Positions 8,793 to 18,782 of a stretch of 64,000 nucleotides of DNA are shown here, piece after piece. Positions within the stretch are counted from its first letter, which is position 1. Each line of letters starts with the position of its first letter. The position numbers were made by a program, and so were the translations under genes. The notes beneath the pieces are model-generated. The model searched no databases. It saw only the letters and a program-made list of their open reading frames with translations, and had not been told where the DNA came from. The DNA comes from Sphingobacteriaceae bacterium DW12 (GTDB lineage: Bacteria > Bacteroidota > Bacteroidia > Sphingobacteriales > Sphingobacteriaceae): assembly GCA_000783305.1 (NCBI GenBank), contig JROE01000002.1, positions 496,001 through 560,000 on the forward strand, in the 5' to 3' direction.

Positions 8793-10256
8793 ATGTTTCC
8801 ATATTCAAGCTTAATCCAAATCGACAAGGACAGTAAACTTCCCGTCTATAGGCAGATTGCCATCACCATTATCAACGCTATCACGAATGGCGTATTGAAA
8901 TCTGGCACCCCCTTACTCAGCAGTCGGGCTATGGCCGAAGCTCTCGGTGTCCACCGGAAGACTGTCATTGCAGCTTACGAAGAGTTGAGTGCGCAAGAGT
9001 GGATCAGTACCTTTCCTCGCAAAGGAGTATTTGTGTCGCAGCACATCCCGCAGCTTAAACCTAAAAAGTGGAATCAAGATGAGCCCCTATATGCATATGC
9101 TCATGACATGCACATCCCCTTCAAGACACTTGGTACGCTAGCACAACAAATGGGTATCAGCAAACCCAGCCTTGTAATCGATGATGGACGTCCGGATATC
9201 CGAATATCACCTCTGGACGAACTGCTCAAAACTTATCGCTGGCTCCTGACGCAAAAATGGTATACCCAAGATCGCGAACATAGTGCTCCCCAAGGGAGTC
9301 TTCGATTAAGACAAGCACTGGTCCCATACCTTTCTGAGAGCCGAGGTCTACAGCTTAGTACCGACCATATACTCATCACACATGGAGCCCAGTTAAGTAT
9401 ATATATAGCCTCTTATCTACTTTTGGATGCAGGGGCATGTGTTCTTGTGGGCCGTCCAAACTACCCCATGGCCAATCAAGTATTCAGCAATTGCGGTGCA
9501 CAGATACTTGAGGTCGCCGTGGATAACGATGGTATCGATACGGATGAGATTGAACGCTTATGTCTAAAAAGGAAGATAAATGTAGTATATGTAATCCCAC
9601 ATCATCACTACCCTTCTACAGTGACACTAAGCTCCGAGAGACGACTTCAATTGTTAGAACTGTCCAAACGTTTCTCATTTGCCATCATCGAGGATGATTA
9701 CGATTATGACTACCACTATGCCTCCTCTCCTTATCTACCATTAGCCAGCGCCCAGCACGACGGCAATATTATCTATATCGGTTCCTTTTCCAAGGTATTA
9801 GACCCTTCGATTCGCGTCGGATTTATGGTCGCCTCACAAAACTTTATCCAGCAAGCCACACTCTTGCGCAAGACAATAGATGTAAGTGGAGATATCTATC
9901 TGCAAGATGCGCTAGCCAAACTCGTTAAGGAAGGTGAGATCAAGCGTCATTTGAAAAGGGCTAAGAAAATATATCATCAACGGCGTGATCTCTTAGACCA
10001 ATTGATGCATCAGCAGCTTAGCCCTTACATTAACTACATTGTACCTTCTGGGGGGATGGCTATCTGGGTCAAATTGCGCAGCGACCTTTCAATCCAGACC
10101 CTAGCTCGGCTGGCCGCCACCCATCGTCTCCAAATCAACGATATTGATGAACAAGAGCATGCTTTTCGATTTGGCTTTGCTTCATTAAATGATCAAGATA
10201 TACAGGCAGCGGTACACATCCTGGCCTTATGCTTTGTTCAAATGTCTCCAGATTAA
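8793..10256 (+). CDS. MocR/PdxR-type transcriptional regulator (GntR HTH fused to aminotransferase domain)
   Basis: A 487-residue fusion. Residues 1-75 are a GntR winged helix (PVYRQIAITIINAI... LGVHRKTVIAAYEEL) and residues about 120-480 are a fold-type I aminotransferase domain. The PLP-binding lysine is K334 in IGSFSKVLDPSIRVGF, and the upstream IIEDDYDYDYHY matches the usual aspartate motif. Members bind PLP or PLP-amino acid adducts and control vitamin B6, GABA, taurine or other amine genes, normally a divergent neighbour. Here that neighbour is a GNAT acetyltransferase, which would fit an amine-responsive switch. No pdxST genes are nearby, so PdxR proper is not supported. Confidence 0.92.
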   Translation: MFPYSSLIQIDKDSKLPVYRQIAITIINAITNGVLKSGTPLLSSRAMAEALGVHRKTVIAAYEELSAQEWISTFPRKGVFVSQHIPQLKPKKWNQDEPLYAYAHDMHIPFKTLGTLAQQMGISKPSLVIDDGRPDIRISPLDELLKTYRWLLTQKWYTQDREHSAPQGSLRLRQALVPYLSESRGLQLSTDHILITHGAQLSIYIASYLLLDAGACVLVGRPNYPMANQVFSNCGAQILEVAVDNDGIDTDEIERLCLKRKINVVYVIPHHHYPSTVTLSSERRLQLLELSKRFSFAIIEDDYDYDYHYASSPYLPLASAQHDGNIIYIGSFSKVLDPSIRVGFMVASQNFIQQATLLRKTIDVSGDIYLQDALAKLVKEGEIKRHLKRAKKIYHQRRDLLDQLMHQQLSPYINYIVPSGGMAIWVKLRSDLSIQTLARLAATHRLQINDIDEQEHAFRFGFASLNDQDIQAAVHILALCFVQMSPD

Positions 10257-10306
10257 GCAATCACTATTACCCACTATATCTGCGGCACCTCCCGTCATCA
10301 TTAGCG

Positions 10307-10699
10307 TTAATGCATAGGAGAACAGATTTCAATCAAGAATCCATTTACGTCCCGCACATATGCTACTGTCTGACCCCAAGGTTTCTGAGTAGGTTGCTCT
10401 ACAATAGTACCATTGTGTTCCCATACCTTATCGATTAATTCTTCTACTTGATCGGTAACGATTCCCAGTTCAATCCCAAACGGCCGATCAGCGATGTTGC
10501 TTGCCCTATACCCGGCGCTGAGATTATTCTGGGCCAAGCTATGGCTAGCAAATGCTATCGTAGTATCCCCGGTGTCCAACTCGGCATAGTCCTTTTCAGG
10601 TGTAACAAACTTGCGGACAAATCCAAAGACCTGTTCATAAAACTGAATACTACGTATCACATCTGGTACGTACAAAATCGTATAGGCAAACTTTATCAT
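10307..10699 (-). CDS. VOC superfamily (glyoxalase-like) protein
   Basis: A 130-residue protein with two beta-alpha-beta-beta-beta units typical of the vicinal oxygen chelate fold (FAYTILYVPDVIRSIQFYEQVFGF ... WGQTVAYVRDVNGFLIEICSP). A terminal E in GFLIEI is a likely metal ligand. The family covers glyoxalases, dioxygenases and drug-binding proteins, so the activity is not determined. The gene converges on the MocR gene with 50 bp between stops. A TAAATTTG box at 10741-10748 is its likely promoter. Confidence 0.88.
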   Translation of the reverse strand: MIKFAYTILYVPDVIRSIQFYEQVFGFVRKFVTPEKDYAELDTGDTTIAFASHSLAQNNLSAGYRASNIADRPFGIELGIVTDQVEELIDKVWEHNGTIVEQPTQKPWGQTVAYVRDVNGFLIEICSPMH

Positions 10700-10740
10700 G
10701 GTTTATTGTTAAATTGTTTATTCAATATGCTGTCGATTGT

Positions 10741-10748
10741 CAAATTTA
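10741..10748 (-). promoter_or_regulatory. -7 promoter box (TAAATTTG) of the VOC gene
   Basis: Exact TAnnTTTG match on the minus strand, 41 bp before the ATG at 10699. Confidence 0.45.
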
Positions 10749-11050
10749 TCCAAAGTACTTTCCTTTTATGGCCTGCAAAGCATAGTTCCATCTACCCCCA
10801 TCCAAATAGTGCATGAGGAGCAGGCTTGAATCTCAGAAATACAACAAGGGGCCAACTGCCTTATCCTTGAATCCTTTCCAAATGATATGTTTTATTCACG
10901 AATGGGTCAGTGTTGAGCTTCAGAGGTGTATGTTCCGCCATAACTAGCACAAATATACCGCTGACTGATGACAACTGTGTGTCAGCAGGGCTGACCTGGT
11001 ATCAAAAAAAAGATAGATAGGGTACCCCACTATGAAAAGGTAATATTGAT

Positions 11051-11082
11051 GTAATACCTGCAAAAAAAGAGCTAGGTATTAC
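11051..11082. promoter_or_regulatory. Inverted repeat GTAATACCT-n14-AGGTATTAC upstream of the dehydrogenase
   Basis: Perfect 9-bp arms (11051-11059 and 11074-11082) with an A-rich 14-bp spacer, 36 bp before the ATG at 11119. It could be an operator for a dimeric regulator or the terminator-like hairpin of an attenuator; no T-run follows on either strand, which favours an operator. Confidence 0.45.
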
Positions 11083-11118
11083 ATTCCCATACGCCTACTT
11101 TTATATCAAAAATAGAGC

Positions 11119-12138
11119 ATGAAAGCAATTGTACTGCGAGCACCAAAAATACTTGAAGAGATCGAACTTCCATACCCAGCACCACCAGCCGAAGATGAAG
11201 TATTACTTAAAGTAAGAAGAGTATCCATATGCGGGACGGACCTACACGCATACAATGGGAATCAGCCTTTTTTCAGCTATCCTCGGATTTTGGGACATGA
11301 AATTGCCGCCAGTGTCGTCCAAGTGGGACGCCAGGTAACGCATCTACAGGTAGGTGACCTCTGTACGATAGAGCCCTATCGCAATCAAGTAATCGATCAA
11401 GCTGTACGTCGTGGGAAGACCAACTGCGGAAAGCAAATGACCGTATTCGGCGTACATGAAGATGGGGCTATGCGCGAGTATTTTACGTATAAAGCAGCTA
11501 ATGTACATCCTGTTGTCGGGTTGGAAATAGACCAACTCTCGCTTATAGAACCCTTAGCAATCGCTTCCCATGCCATTGAACGTGCGGATATTCAAACGGA
11601 TGACACTGTGCTCATCATCGGCGCAGGCCCAATTGGGTATGGAATTATAGCCATTGCACGTTTACTAGGTGTCAAGATAGCCATGTTAGAAGTTAGCCCG
11701 CATCGGGCTTCAATTATTAAGCATCATTTTCCTGAGGTTCATGTACTCTTGCATTCCGACACCATCCATCAGGATTTGGAGACAATCTTTGAAGGAGAGT
11801 TGCCCACTATTATCCTAGATGCCACAGGTAACCGGCAATCCATGGAGAGCACCTTCGAATATGCTGCTCCAGGAGGCAGCATCATATTTGTTGGTCTATT
11901 TATGGGACAGCTCGTATTTGATGACCCTACATTCCATCGCAAAGAACTTACACTGAAGGCCAGTCGCAATGCCCGTTCTAAAGATTTCGCCAAAATTATC
12001 GGATTATTGAAGGCAGGCGACTTAAAGCTCGAAGGATACATAAGCCACCATATCCGATTTGACAATCTTATTACCGAATTCAACAAGCTATATGATCCTG
12101 ATGAACACGTGATGAAAGCCATTGTTACATTTGACTAA
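11119..12138 (+). CDS. Medium-chain zinc-type dehydrogenase, L-galactonate/sorbitol dehydrogenase-like, without structural zinc site
   Basis: A 339-residue MDR enzyme with a GroES-like catalytic domain and an NAD(P)-binding Rossmann domain (IIGAGPIGYG). Catalytic-zinc residues are present: C38 in SICGTD, H60-E61 in GHE. The lobe that normally carries CX2CX2CX7C has Q90, D93, V96 and G104 at the four positions, with only a stray C103, so structural zinc binding is lost while length is kept. The relatives oxidise polyols or sugar acids; the substrate is not known. It stands alone, preceded by an inverted repeat at 11051-11082. Confidence 0.87.
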   Translation: MKAIVLRAPKILEEIELPYPAPPAEDEVLLKVRRVSICGTDLHAYNGNQPFFSYPRILGHEIAASVVQVGRQVTHLQVGDLCTIEPYRNQVIDQAVRRGKTNCGKQMTVFGVHEDGAMREYFTYKAANVHPVVGLEIDQLSLIEPLAIASHAIERADIQTDDTVLIIGAGPIGYGIIAIARLLGVKIAMLEVSPHRASIIKHHFPEVHVLLHSDTIHQDLETIFEGELPTIILDATGNRQSMESTFEYAAPGGSIIFVGLFMGQLVFDDPTFHRKELTLKASRNARSKDFAKIIGLLKAGDLKLEGYISHHIRFDNLITEFNKLYDPDEHVMKAIVTFD

Positions 12139-12564
12139 TACATCCTCCATGTTGAATCACATACCATCCTATACCCCTTTAGGTGGTATTTGAATGCTTT
12201 ATAGCAATTTTAACTATTGTATAGCCTACGCCCGTACAATATCTACCTGCAAAATCACTAGCCAGCGTAGGTTTGATGGTATTCATTATTTTTGCATGCG
12301 CTCAACTAATGCTTTTTGTATTTTAGCTAGATGATACCATGGCCAATAACCAGTAGGAAGCTGCGCAGATACAATCCTTAAGAATCTAGTGATTCTATCC
12401 CATAATGATGACCATTCGTCACATTTAATTCAGAAAATGAGCAGACAAGCCTATTCTTGTATCGTCATTGTTAGGGAATGGATTGTGAGAAGAAAAAGAA
12501 GAAGAAACACCCAACGCTAATGCGCAGTCAAATAGCAGTATCAACACTATTAACAAATCAAAAT
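12139..12564. other. Intergenic region upstream of the LytS-type kinase
   Basis: No gene is supported. A weak hairpin ATACC/GGTAT at 12161-12189 may end the dehydrogenase transcript. The sequence 12478-12564 could extend the kinase by 29 lysine-rich residues, but I judge that unlikely. Confidence 0.5.
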
Positions 12565-13971
12565 ATGAGAAGTATAAAATTTCAAAGAATAGAACTAATA
12601 GTCTTTACAAGCATATACCTTTTCTTCATGTTATTACTATACAGGAGAACGAGTGAGGGGGACAATGCACTCTTTTTTCAGTCCATTGGAGCGATAATAT
12701 TTACATCGGTGGTATGCTTTGTATACTATATCAGTCCACGGCTATTCGGTCGGCACAAAATAGATTGGGGAGTTGGCGCCACCTTGTTACTCTTTATCGT
12801 CTCGTGGGGATTACTCGCGTGGTCCTTTTCCAATACGAATAGACACGATGGTCCATGGACAGACAATCTATTTGATTCACCTGCACTGCCAGTCGCTCTG
12901 GTGATGTTTCTCTCTCTTTTTGCCTATGAAGGAATCAAAGCTTGGATTTCCTTTTTTCAAAAAAAGGAACAGACACTACTTCGAAAAATTGCAAAGGAAG
13001 CATTCATTGTAGTAGCTATCAGCGTATTGCTTACCTTCCTCTCCTTGGGCCTATCTCCGAAAGTAGCTTATATCTGTTTGGCCATTCCTTACGGGTATTG
13101 TGTGTATGCACTTCAATACTATCAGTTATTAAAACATCTGGAAAGTGGCAAATTGAACACCCCGCTATATGCCATTATTTCCATTATCAGTGCCGCATTA
13201 CTTTTTATTCCCTTTGCGACCATGATTAGGTTAGCCTCACATTCGTGGGGAAATGAGATAGTGGTTCTAGGGATATGCATGAATGCTGTAATCATTCCAT
13301 TGACTTATCTCCTGTATTTCAATCAACGAAAACAATCACTCCAAATGGTCCATCTCCGTCAAGAGCTAGGCCAGACCTCCGCAGACCTGAAACTCCTGCA
13401 GTCACAAATAAATCCACATTTTTTGTTCAACGTGATGAACACCATATATGGCATCGCACTACAGGAGAATGCAGAGCGAACTGCCGAAGGGGTGCAAAAG
13501 TTGGGTGACATGATGCGATTCATGCTCCACGAGAATCAACAGGATTCTATCCTGTTGTCTAGAGAAGTAGAATACTTGAAAGAATACATCGACCTCCAGT
13601 CCCTGCGAACTGCTCCCGTCGACACAGTACAGATTAGTTACGAAATTCCGGAAATCCTAGAGGGATACCATATATCCCCCATGCTGTTGATACCTTTCGT
13701 AGAAAATGCATTCAAGCATGGAATAAGTCTCAACAAGCCCTCTTGGATCCGGATTAACTTAAGTGTAAGTGACGGCGTACTAAAATTCAGTGTTTACAAC
13801 AGTATCCATCGACTTCAAGACCACGACCCCGAAAGTGCGCACTCTGGACTTGGACTCGAAAATGTCAAACATAGATTGAACCTGATGTATGCTAAGCAAC
13901 ATCATCTCCATATTGAAGAGACGGTTGTCGAATTCTTTGCCTTCCTAACCTTGCAGATACGCAAAAGATAA
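12565..13971 (+). CDS. Sensor histidine kinase, LytS/YehU-type (His_kinase family)
   Basis: A 468-residue protein with roughly seven to eight membrane segments in residues 1-255, a short coiled linker, then the His_kinase domain. The phospho-acceptor is the histidine in INPHFLFNVMNTIYG, and ATP-binding motifs are LIPFVENAFKHG and SGLGLENVKHRL. An upstream ATG at 12478 would add a lysine-rich leader; I chose 12565 because the membrane domain starts there. It is followed after 62 bp by a LytTR response regulator, its obvious partner. The last 15 residues diverge from the usual GT-x-v end, so the G2 box is shortened. Confidence 0.88.
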   Translation: MRSIKFQRIELIVFTSIYLFFMLLLYRRTSEGDNALFFQSIGAIIFTSVVCFVYYISPRLFGRHKIDWGVGATLLLFIVSWGLLAWSFSNTNRHDGPWTDNLFDSPALPVALVMFLSLFAYEGIKAWISFFQKKEQTLLRKIAKEAFIVVAISVLLTFLSLGLSPKVAYICLAIPYGYCVYALQYYQLLKHLESGKLNTPLYAIISIISAALLFIPFATMIRLASHSWGNEIVVLGICMNAVIIPLTYLLYFNQRKQSLQMVHLRQELGQTSADLKLLQSQINPHFLFNVMNTIYGIALQENAERTAEGVQKLGDMMRFMLHENQQDSILLSREVEYLKEYIDLQSLRTAPVDTVQISYEIPEILEGYHISPMLLIPFVENAFKHGISLNKPSWIRINLSVSDGVLKFSVYNSIHRLQDHDPESAHSGLGLENVKHRLNLMYAKQHHLHIEETVVEFFAFLTLQIRKR

Positions 13972-14033
13972 TGTCGACCTCAAGATTTCCTTAAGATTAC
14001 GTATATTGATGACAGATTGAGTAAATTATAATT

Positions 14034-14723
14034 ATGATAAGTGCTATTGCTATAGATGACGAACCGATTGCATTGGATATTGTGGACCATTATGCGCAAA
14101 AGGTGCCATTCCTATCCTTAGAGAAGAAATTTTCAAACGCTTTAGAAGCAATAGGATATCTAAACGACAGACCTATAGATTTACTCTTTTTGGATATCAA
14201 GATGCCAGATATCTCGGGAATTGACTTTTTTAAAAGCCTCAAGACAAAACCTCTTTTGATTTTTACAACCGCTTATTCGGAACACGCTGTAACGGGGTTT
14301 GAACTAGAGGCTATAGATTATTTATTAAAGCCCTTTTCTTTTCCCAGATTCTTGAAAGCCTGCAACAAAGCAAATAGTTTAGTACAGCCCACCGCCGTAA
14401 CAAATCACATCTTCGTAAAAGATGGTGTTGACATGGTACGGGTGGATTTCGATGAAATCTTGTATTTAGAAGGTACCGGAAATTATGTAAGTTTTGTACT
14501 GAAAAGCAAAAAAATCCTAGTACGCATGACCTTCAAAGAATCCTTAGAACTATTACCACAACACGATTTTATCCAAATTCATCGCTCATATATCGTCAAT
14601 ATCAAGCTGATAGATAAACTCGAAAGGCATTTGATCTCGATTTCAGGACATCGTATTCCGGTAAGTGGAGCTTATCTTTCCGATACAAAAGAGCGATTAA
14701 AATCCCCTCTAATCACGAGATAG
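14034..14723 (+). CDS. LytTR-family response regulator
   Basis: A 229-residue regulator with a receiver domain (residues 1-120, phospho-acceptor D54 in LLFLDIKMP, conserved K in LLKPFSF) and a C-terminal LytTR DNA-binding domain (FVKDGVDMVRVDFDEILYLEGTGNYVSF ... FIQIHRSYIVN). It is paired with the kinase just upstream. LytTR proteins bind direct repeats upstream of targets; none is identifiable here. It converges with the second two-component pair at 14830-18755. Confidence 0.93.
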   Translation: MISAIAIDDEPIALDIVDHYAQKVPFLSLEKKFSNALEAIGYLNDRPIDLLFLDIKMPDISGIDFFKSLKTKPLLIFTTAYSEHAVTGFELEAIDYLLKPFSFPRFLKACNKANSLVQPTAVTNHIFVKDGVDMVRVDFDEILYLEGTGNYVSFVLKSKKILVRMTFKESLELLPQHDFIQIHRSYIVNIKLIDKLERHLISISGHRIPVSGAYLSDTKERLKSPLITR

Positions 14724-14829
14724 CATCTACCACCCAAGTGAGACGAACTATTTGACAAGAAGAAGCTAATCCCCATTCCAATACCTTGCCCAATACGCTG
14801 AAAATTGACTGGGGCTCTCCTATTCAGGC

Positions 14830-17800
14830 TCAATCTACCGACGGAAGTACGATTACAACCTTCACGGTATAATCCTCTTCATCAGGCGCTTTGTCCACTG
14901 TGATTCCTGCGACCTCCGTAGATAGCTTGCTATTAATCATCCTAAGTCTGTTCTCCACACCCTTTAATCCAAATGAAGTCGCTTTATAGCTTGAATGATC
15001 GGTATCACCTGATTCAAAACCAATGCCGTTGTCCAGTATTTCAATAATCACCTTCTGCTCAACTTCGGATACACGAATTAAGATTTTCCCTTGCTCATCT
15101 AATCGATGTCTGATTCCATGATGTACAGCGTTCTCTACAATAGGCTGTATCAACATAGAAGGGATTTTTTTACTGTTCATTTTCAACCCACTATCGATTT
15201 TTATCTGATAAGTAAACATGTGATCAAAGCGATCTTGCTCAAGTTCTAAATAAAGCTTTACCAGCTGCAATTCTGAAGTAATAGATACAATGGAGAATTG
15301 AGAATTCTCCAGAACGATACGACTCAGAGAGGCAAATTTATGAATCAGCTTACTCGCGCTTTCCGCATTATTCTCTACCACATAGGCCTCTATGGAATTC
15401 AGCACGTTAAAGATAAAATGGGGGTTCATTTGGGAGCGTATTGCCTTCAGCTCACTCTCATATAATTTTTCTCTAAATTCCGTTTCTAACTTTTCCTGCT
15501 TTTCAAATTCCAAAACTTCTGCCTGTTCCTTTATCTTTCGTTCGTTGCTTTGCAATTCCTGCTGTAATGTGACAGTGAATTTTTTTTGCAATCTATTGAT
15601 TTTCTTTTGCTGACCAATTCGATATATAAAAAACAAGATGACAACTAGAAATATCGATCCGATTACCGTAGCCTTGAACCACAGGCTCTGAAACCAGTTC
15701 AACTTAACAGACAGCGGTATCGCCACGGCATGCTTAGACCAATTCCCTTCTTGGTCACCCACCCTTAGATGGAAGGTATATTGTCCCCCAGGCACATTCG
15801 TATAAATGGCCTGTTGATAGTCATCTGATACGATCCATTCCTTGTCTATACCCTCCAGTTTATAACTATATCTCAGCCTAGTGGTTTTAGGCAATTGTGG
15901 TGAAGAAAAATGGAAAGAGAATGTATTTTCGTTAGGAGCCAGCATGATGCCGTCCGCAAATAGCCTGTATGACTGGTCGTGATTCATAACCTTAAAAGCA
16001 CTCACTATTGGTTTTACTTCCCGTAAATCATCCTCTTCTACTAGGGTCAACAGTCCTTTTACCAATCCTTTGTTGGTCATCCATATTACAGTCTCCTTGT
16101 CAAAATAATAGTTGCTTGTCACGAATCTATTGGGCGGGAATAATCCATCTCCTGGATTCAACTGAAAAAAAGCACCGTCTTTGGGATTGAAAATCATGAC
16201 TCCATCACTTGTCTTCATCCAAATACGATTTTTACCATCCTCATCCAAGCTTGTCGCATACGTCCAGGGGAATCGATTTCTATCTCTCTTTTTCCCAAAA
16301 GATATCTTTCCAAGCCGATCGATTATCAGTCCTATCCCTTGATCACTACTGCTATACCAAAAATTTTTACTGGAATCCAACAGAAATGAAAATACCGTAT
16401 TGGAAGAAATGCTATTTTCCGTTTTTTGATACGTATGATTGATAAATTCCATACGTCTCTTGTCCTTTATCTGAACAGCTCCAAATCCATCCATTCCCAG
16501 CCAAATAGCTCCAGAACCATCTTTAGAAACGGTAATAACTTTATGATCGACCAGGCCACTCTTTCTATTATAGAGCGTTATCTCCTTTGTATCAAAGGCA
16601 TACCGATACAATCCGGAATTCCACGATCCGACCCATAAGACCGGTACCCCCGAAATGGTATCGATTAGCACACTATTGCAGTCCGCTTTTTCAAAACCAA
16701 ACGTTGGTCCAACAATTTCCAAGGGCTTTATGCCCGGTGCGGTTGAATCGAAAACATATACCCCCTTGTCAAAGGTCGAGAGATACATTTTCTGACCAAA
16801 AGCACGTATTTGGCTGATATGCAACCCCTTCAATGAATAAGTAGAGATTCGACTTGCAAAATCCGCTGACAACATCCCGATGTGCTTAGCAGTGCGATAC
16901 CATACCATTTCGCCTACCTTGAAGAGCTCTAGGATTGGATCGGCAACTTCCACATGCAGTTCCTTGATAGCGTTCAGTTTGTCAGCATAGTAAAATAATC
17001 CGCGATTAGAACATAAATAGTAGCCATTCGCGACAGGAATTATGGTATTGATGCGCATATCGATCAATTCATTGGGCAAGATATCTCGCGGAGATATGTG
17101 CTCTACCTTCTTATTCCGTACGTCATAACTGTAAAGCCCATCTTTGACATGTGCGGCCAGTATCTTATGTTGGGTGGGGATATACGCGATATCTGTTACA
17201 AAATTAGCATACGGCGTATGATTGGCAAGGGCACCAAATATATCACGACTCACGATTTGCTGAAGATTTTGATCTATCCGAATCAAATCTTGATCATAAT
17301 AGGCCACATATGTAGCATCATCTATGAAACAAAATCCGGTTGCACTATTTTCGCCACCTTTTTTCAAATCATAATGGCTAATCTTTTTTGATAGGGGATC
17401 GTATGCATATACCCCACTGTATCGTGTCCCCACCCAAATAATACCCTTGCGATCCTCACGAATGCTGAATATAGTTTCCTGACCAATATTGCTTCCGAGT
17501 TTTACGATATTGATTTGCTTACTTTTGGTATCTAAGACCTGTAAATCTGTCTCTTGCCCTCCAAAATAGACTTTTCTACCGGAATAATGGACTGCATAAA
17601 GTTCATGTTTTTCCAATTCACCACCGGCGACTTTAGCGCCATACTGGGTCACAGCATCTTTCATAGCTTTGGTCCGATCATAGCATAGTAAACCTTGATT
17701 ATAGGTTGCCATCCAGATTTTGTTGTCTTGGTCTATACTAATTCGACTTAAATCGTTGGTAAAATTGGACTCCCCGTCGTTAAAATCAACCGTGAAAAAG

Positions 17801-18015
17801 TGGGCACCATCGTAATAACAAAGACCCTTATTCGTGGCAATCCAAAGCAAACCCGATTTATCTGCAACCGCATCTCTTACGACATTGCTCGGCAGACCAT
17901 CTTGAATGGTAAAATGCAGATAGTTAAATATTCTTTCCTGTCCACAAGTTGCAAGTGGTGCAACTACGCACATGAACAAAATATAGATGACCGAATATAT
18001 GCTCTGCATAGACAC
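14830..18015 (-). CDS. Two-component sensor kinase with periplasmic beta-propellers (Reg_prop/Y_Y_Y) and LytS-type kinase domain
   Basis: A 1061-residue protein. After a signal peptide (ending near ATCGQ) come many Reg_prop blades such as GLLWIATNKGLCYYDG and GIIWVGTRYSGVYAYD, forming two seven-bladed propellers in about residues 30-690. A Y_Y_Y domain follows (YSYKLEGIDKEWI ... YTFHLRVGDQEGNW), then one membrane helix near 785, a coiled coil, and a His_kinase domain with INPHFIFN-like MNPHFIFNVLN. Unlike classical Bacteroides hybrid systems it has no attached receiver or AraC domain. Its partner is the LytTR regulator 5 bp upstream. A periplasmic carbohydrate or peptide fragment is the usual type of ligand; the identity is unknown. 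Confidence 0.93.
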   Translation of the reverse strand: MSMQSIYSVIYILFMCVVAPLATCGQERIFNYLHFTIQDGLPSNVVRDAVADKSGLLWIATNKGLCYYDGAHFFTVDFNDGESNFTNDLSRISIDQDNKIWMATYNQGLLCYDRTKAMKDAVTQYGAKVAGGELEKHELYAVHYSGRKVYFGGQETDLQVLDTKSKQINIVKLGSNIGQETIFSIREDRKGIIWVGTRYSGVYAYDPLSKKISHYDLKKGGENSATGFCFIDDATYVAYYDQDLIRIDQNLQQIVSRDIFGALANHTPYANFVTDIAYIPTQHKILAAHVKDGLYSYDVRNKKVEHISPRDILPNELIDMRINTIIPVANGYYLCSNRGLFYYADKLNAIKELHVEVADPILELFKVGEMVWYRTAKHIGMLSADFASRISTYSLKGLHISQIRAFGQKMYLSTFDKGVYVFDSTAPGIKPLEIVGPTFGFEKADCNSVLIDTISGVPVLWVGSWNSGLYRYAFDTKEITLYNRKSGLVDHKVITVSKDGSGAIWLGMDGFGAVQIKDKRRMEFINHTYQKTENSISSNTVFSFLLDSSKNFWYSSSDQGIGLIIDRLGKISFGKKRDRNRFPWTYATSLDEDGKNRIWMKTSDGVMIFNPKDGAFFQLNPGDGLFPPNRFVTSNYYFDKETVIWMTNKGLVKGLLTLVEEDDLREVKPIVSAFKVMNHDQSYRLFADGIMLAPNENTFSFHFSSPQLPKTTRLRYSYKLEGIDKEWIVSDDYQQAIYTNVPGGQYTFHLRVGDQEGNWSKHAVAIPLSVKLNWFQSLWFKATVIGSIFLVVILFFIYRIGQQKKINRLQKKFTVTLQQELQSNERKIKEQAEVLEFEKQEKLETEFREKLYESELKAIRSQMNPHFIFNVLNSIEAYVVENNAESASKLIHKFASLSRIVLENSQFSIVSITSELQLVKLYLELEQDRFDHMFTYQIKIDSGLKMNSKKIPSMLIQPIVENAVHHGIRHRLDEQGKILIRVSEVEQKVIIEILDNGIGFESGDTDHSSYKATSFGLKGVENRLRMINSKLSTEVAGITVDKAPDEEDYTVKVVIVLPSVD

Positions 18016-18020
18016 AAGGG

Positions 18021-18755
18021 CTAACTTCCAAACAATTGGTTCAGTAGAAATTGCTTCTTGGAAGCTGATACTTCTACTTCAGAACCATCAATCAACTCGA
18101 TACTTCCACCCTCGCCTTTCTTATAACGTGTCACGAAATGTAAATTGACAATAACACTTCGGTTCACGCGCACAAATCCATCCGCTTCCAAGAGACTCTC
18201 AAATTCTTTTAGGGTTTTGGAAACAATTATTTTGGATAGATTGGACAAATTGAAGACCGAGTAATTACTCATGGCTTCCACTTTTATGATTTCTTCCTTT
18301 TTGACAAAATATATGCCTTCCACCGTTGGCAATGCCAATCGAGTGCCGGTGCCCACTCGATTCACTGCATTCATCTTGACAAGCTCTGCCTTGGATGCAA
18401 GCTTCTTAACCAGTTTATTAAGCGCACACGCAAGTTCATCGGGATCTACAGGTTTGAGCAAATAATCTAAAGCATTGGCTCGAAGGGCATCTAATGTATA
18501 AACATTGTAAGCTGTTACAAAAATAACGTCAAATTCAAATTGACCCAAGGCTTCTAAAAATTGAAATCCATTCATGACAGGCATTTCCACATCAAGGAAA
18601 AGCACATCGGGTTTAATTTTTTGAATTTCGGCCAAGGCTAGTTGAGCATCGTTAAAAATACGTTCCACAGTGATTACATCTGCAAAAGCATTTAGTTTAT
18701 GTTGTAAAAGCGAGCTGCCTTTTACCTCATCATCTAATATGACTGCTTTTATCAT
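18021..18755 (-). CDS. LytTR-family response regulator, partner of the propeller kinase
   Basis: A 244-residue regulator with a receiver domain (D55 in VLFLDVEMPVMNG, K in LLKPVD) and LytTR domain (FVKKEEIIKVEAMSNYSVF ... FVRVNRSVIVNLHFV). Its stop is 5 bp before the start of the propeller kinase, so the two are co-transcribed with the regulator first. An inverted repeat TTTATCC-n7-GGATAAA lies 28-48 bp upstream of the start. It probably controls surface or degradative genes elsewhere, as none in this stretch shows an obvious shared site. Confidence 0.93.
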   Translation of the reverse strand: MIKAVILDDEVKGSSLLQHKLNAFADVITVERIFNDAQLALAEIQKIKPDVLFLDVEMPVMNGFQFLEALGQFEFDVIFVTAYNVYTLDALRANALDYLLKPVDPDELACALNKLVKKLASKAELVKMNAVNRVGTGTRLALPTVEGIYFVKKEEIIKVEAMSNYSVFNLSNLSKIIVSKTLKEFESLLEADGFVRVNRSVIVNLHFVTRYKKGEGGSIELIDGSEVEVSASKKQFLLNQLFGS

Positions 18756-18782
18756 AATCGGTTCTAATTAATTGTCTCCATT

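Larger units (their letters stand above)
10700..11118. other. Intergenic region between VOC and dehydrogenase genes
   Basis: It holds the VOC promoter box (10741-10748, minus) and a perfect inverted repeat at 11051-11082 close to the dehydrogenase start. Between these I see no gene. Confidence 0.6.
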
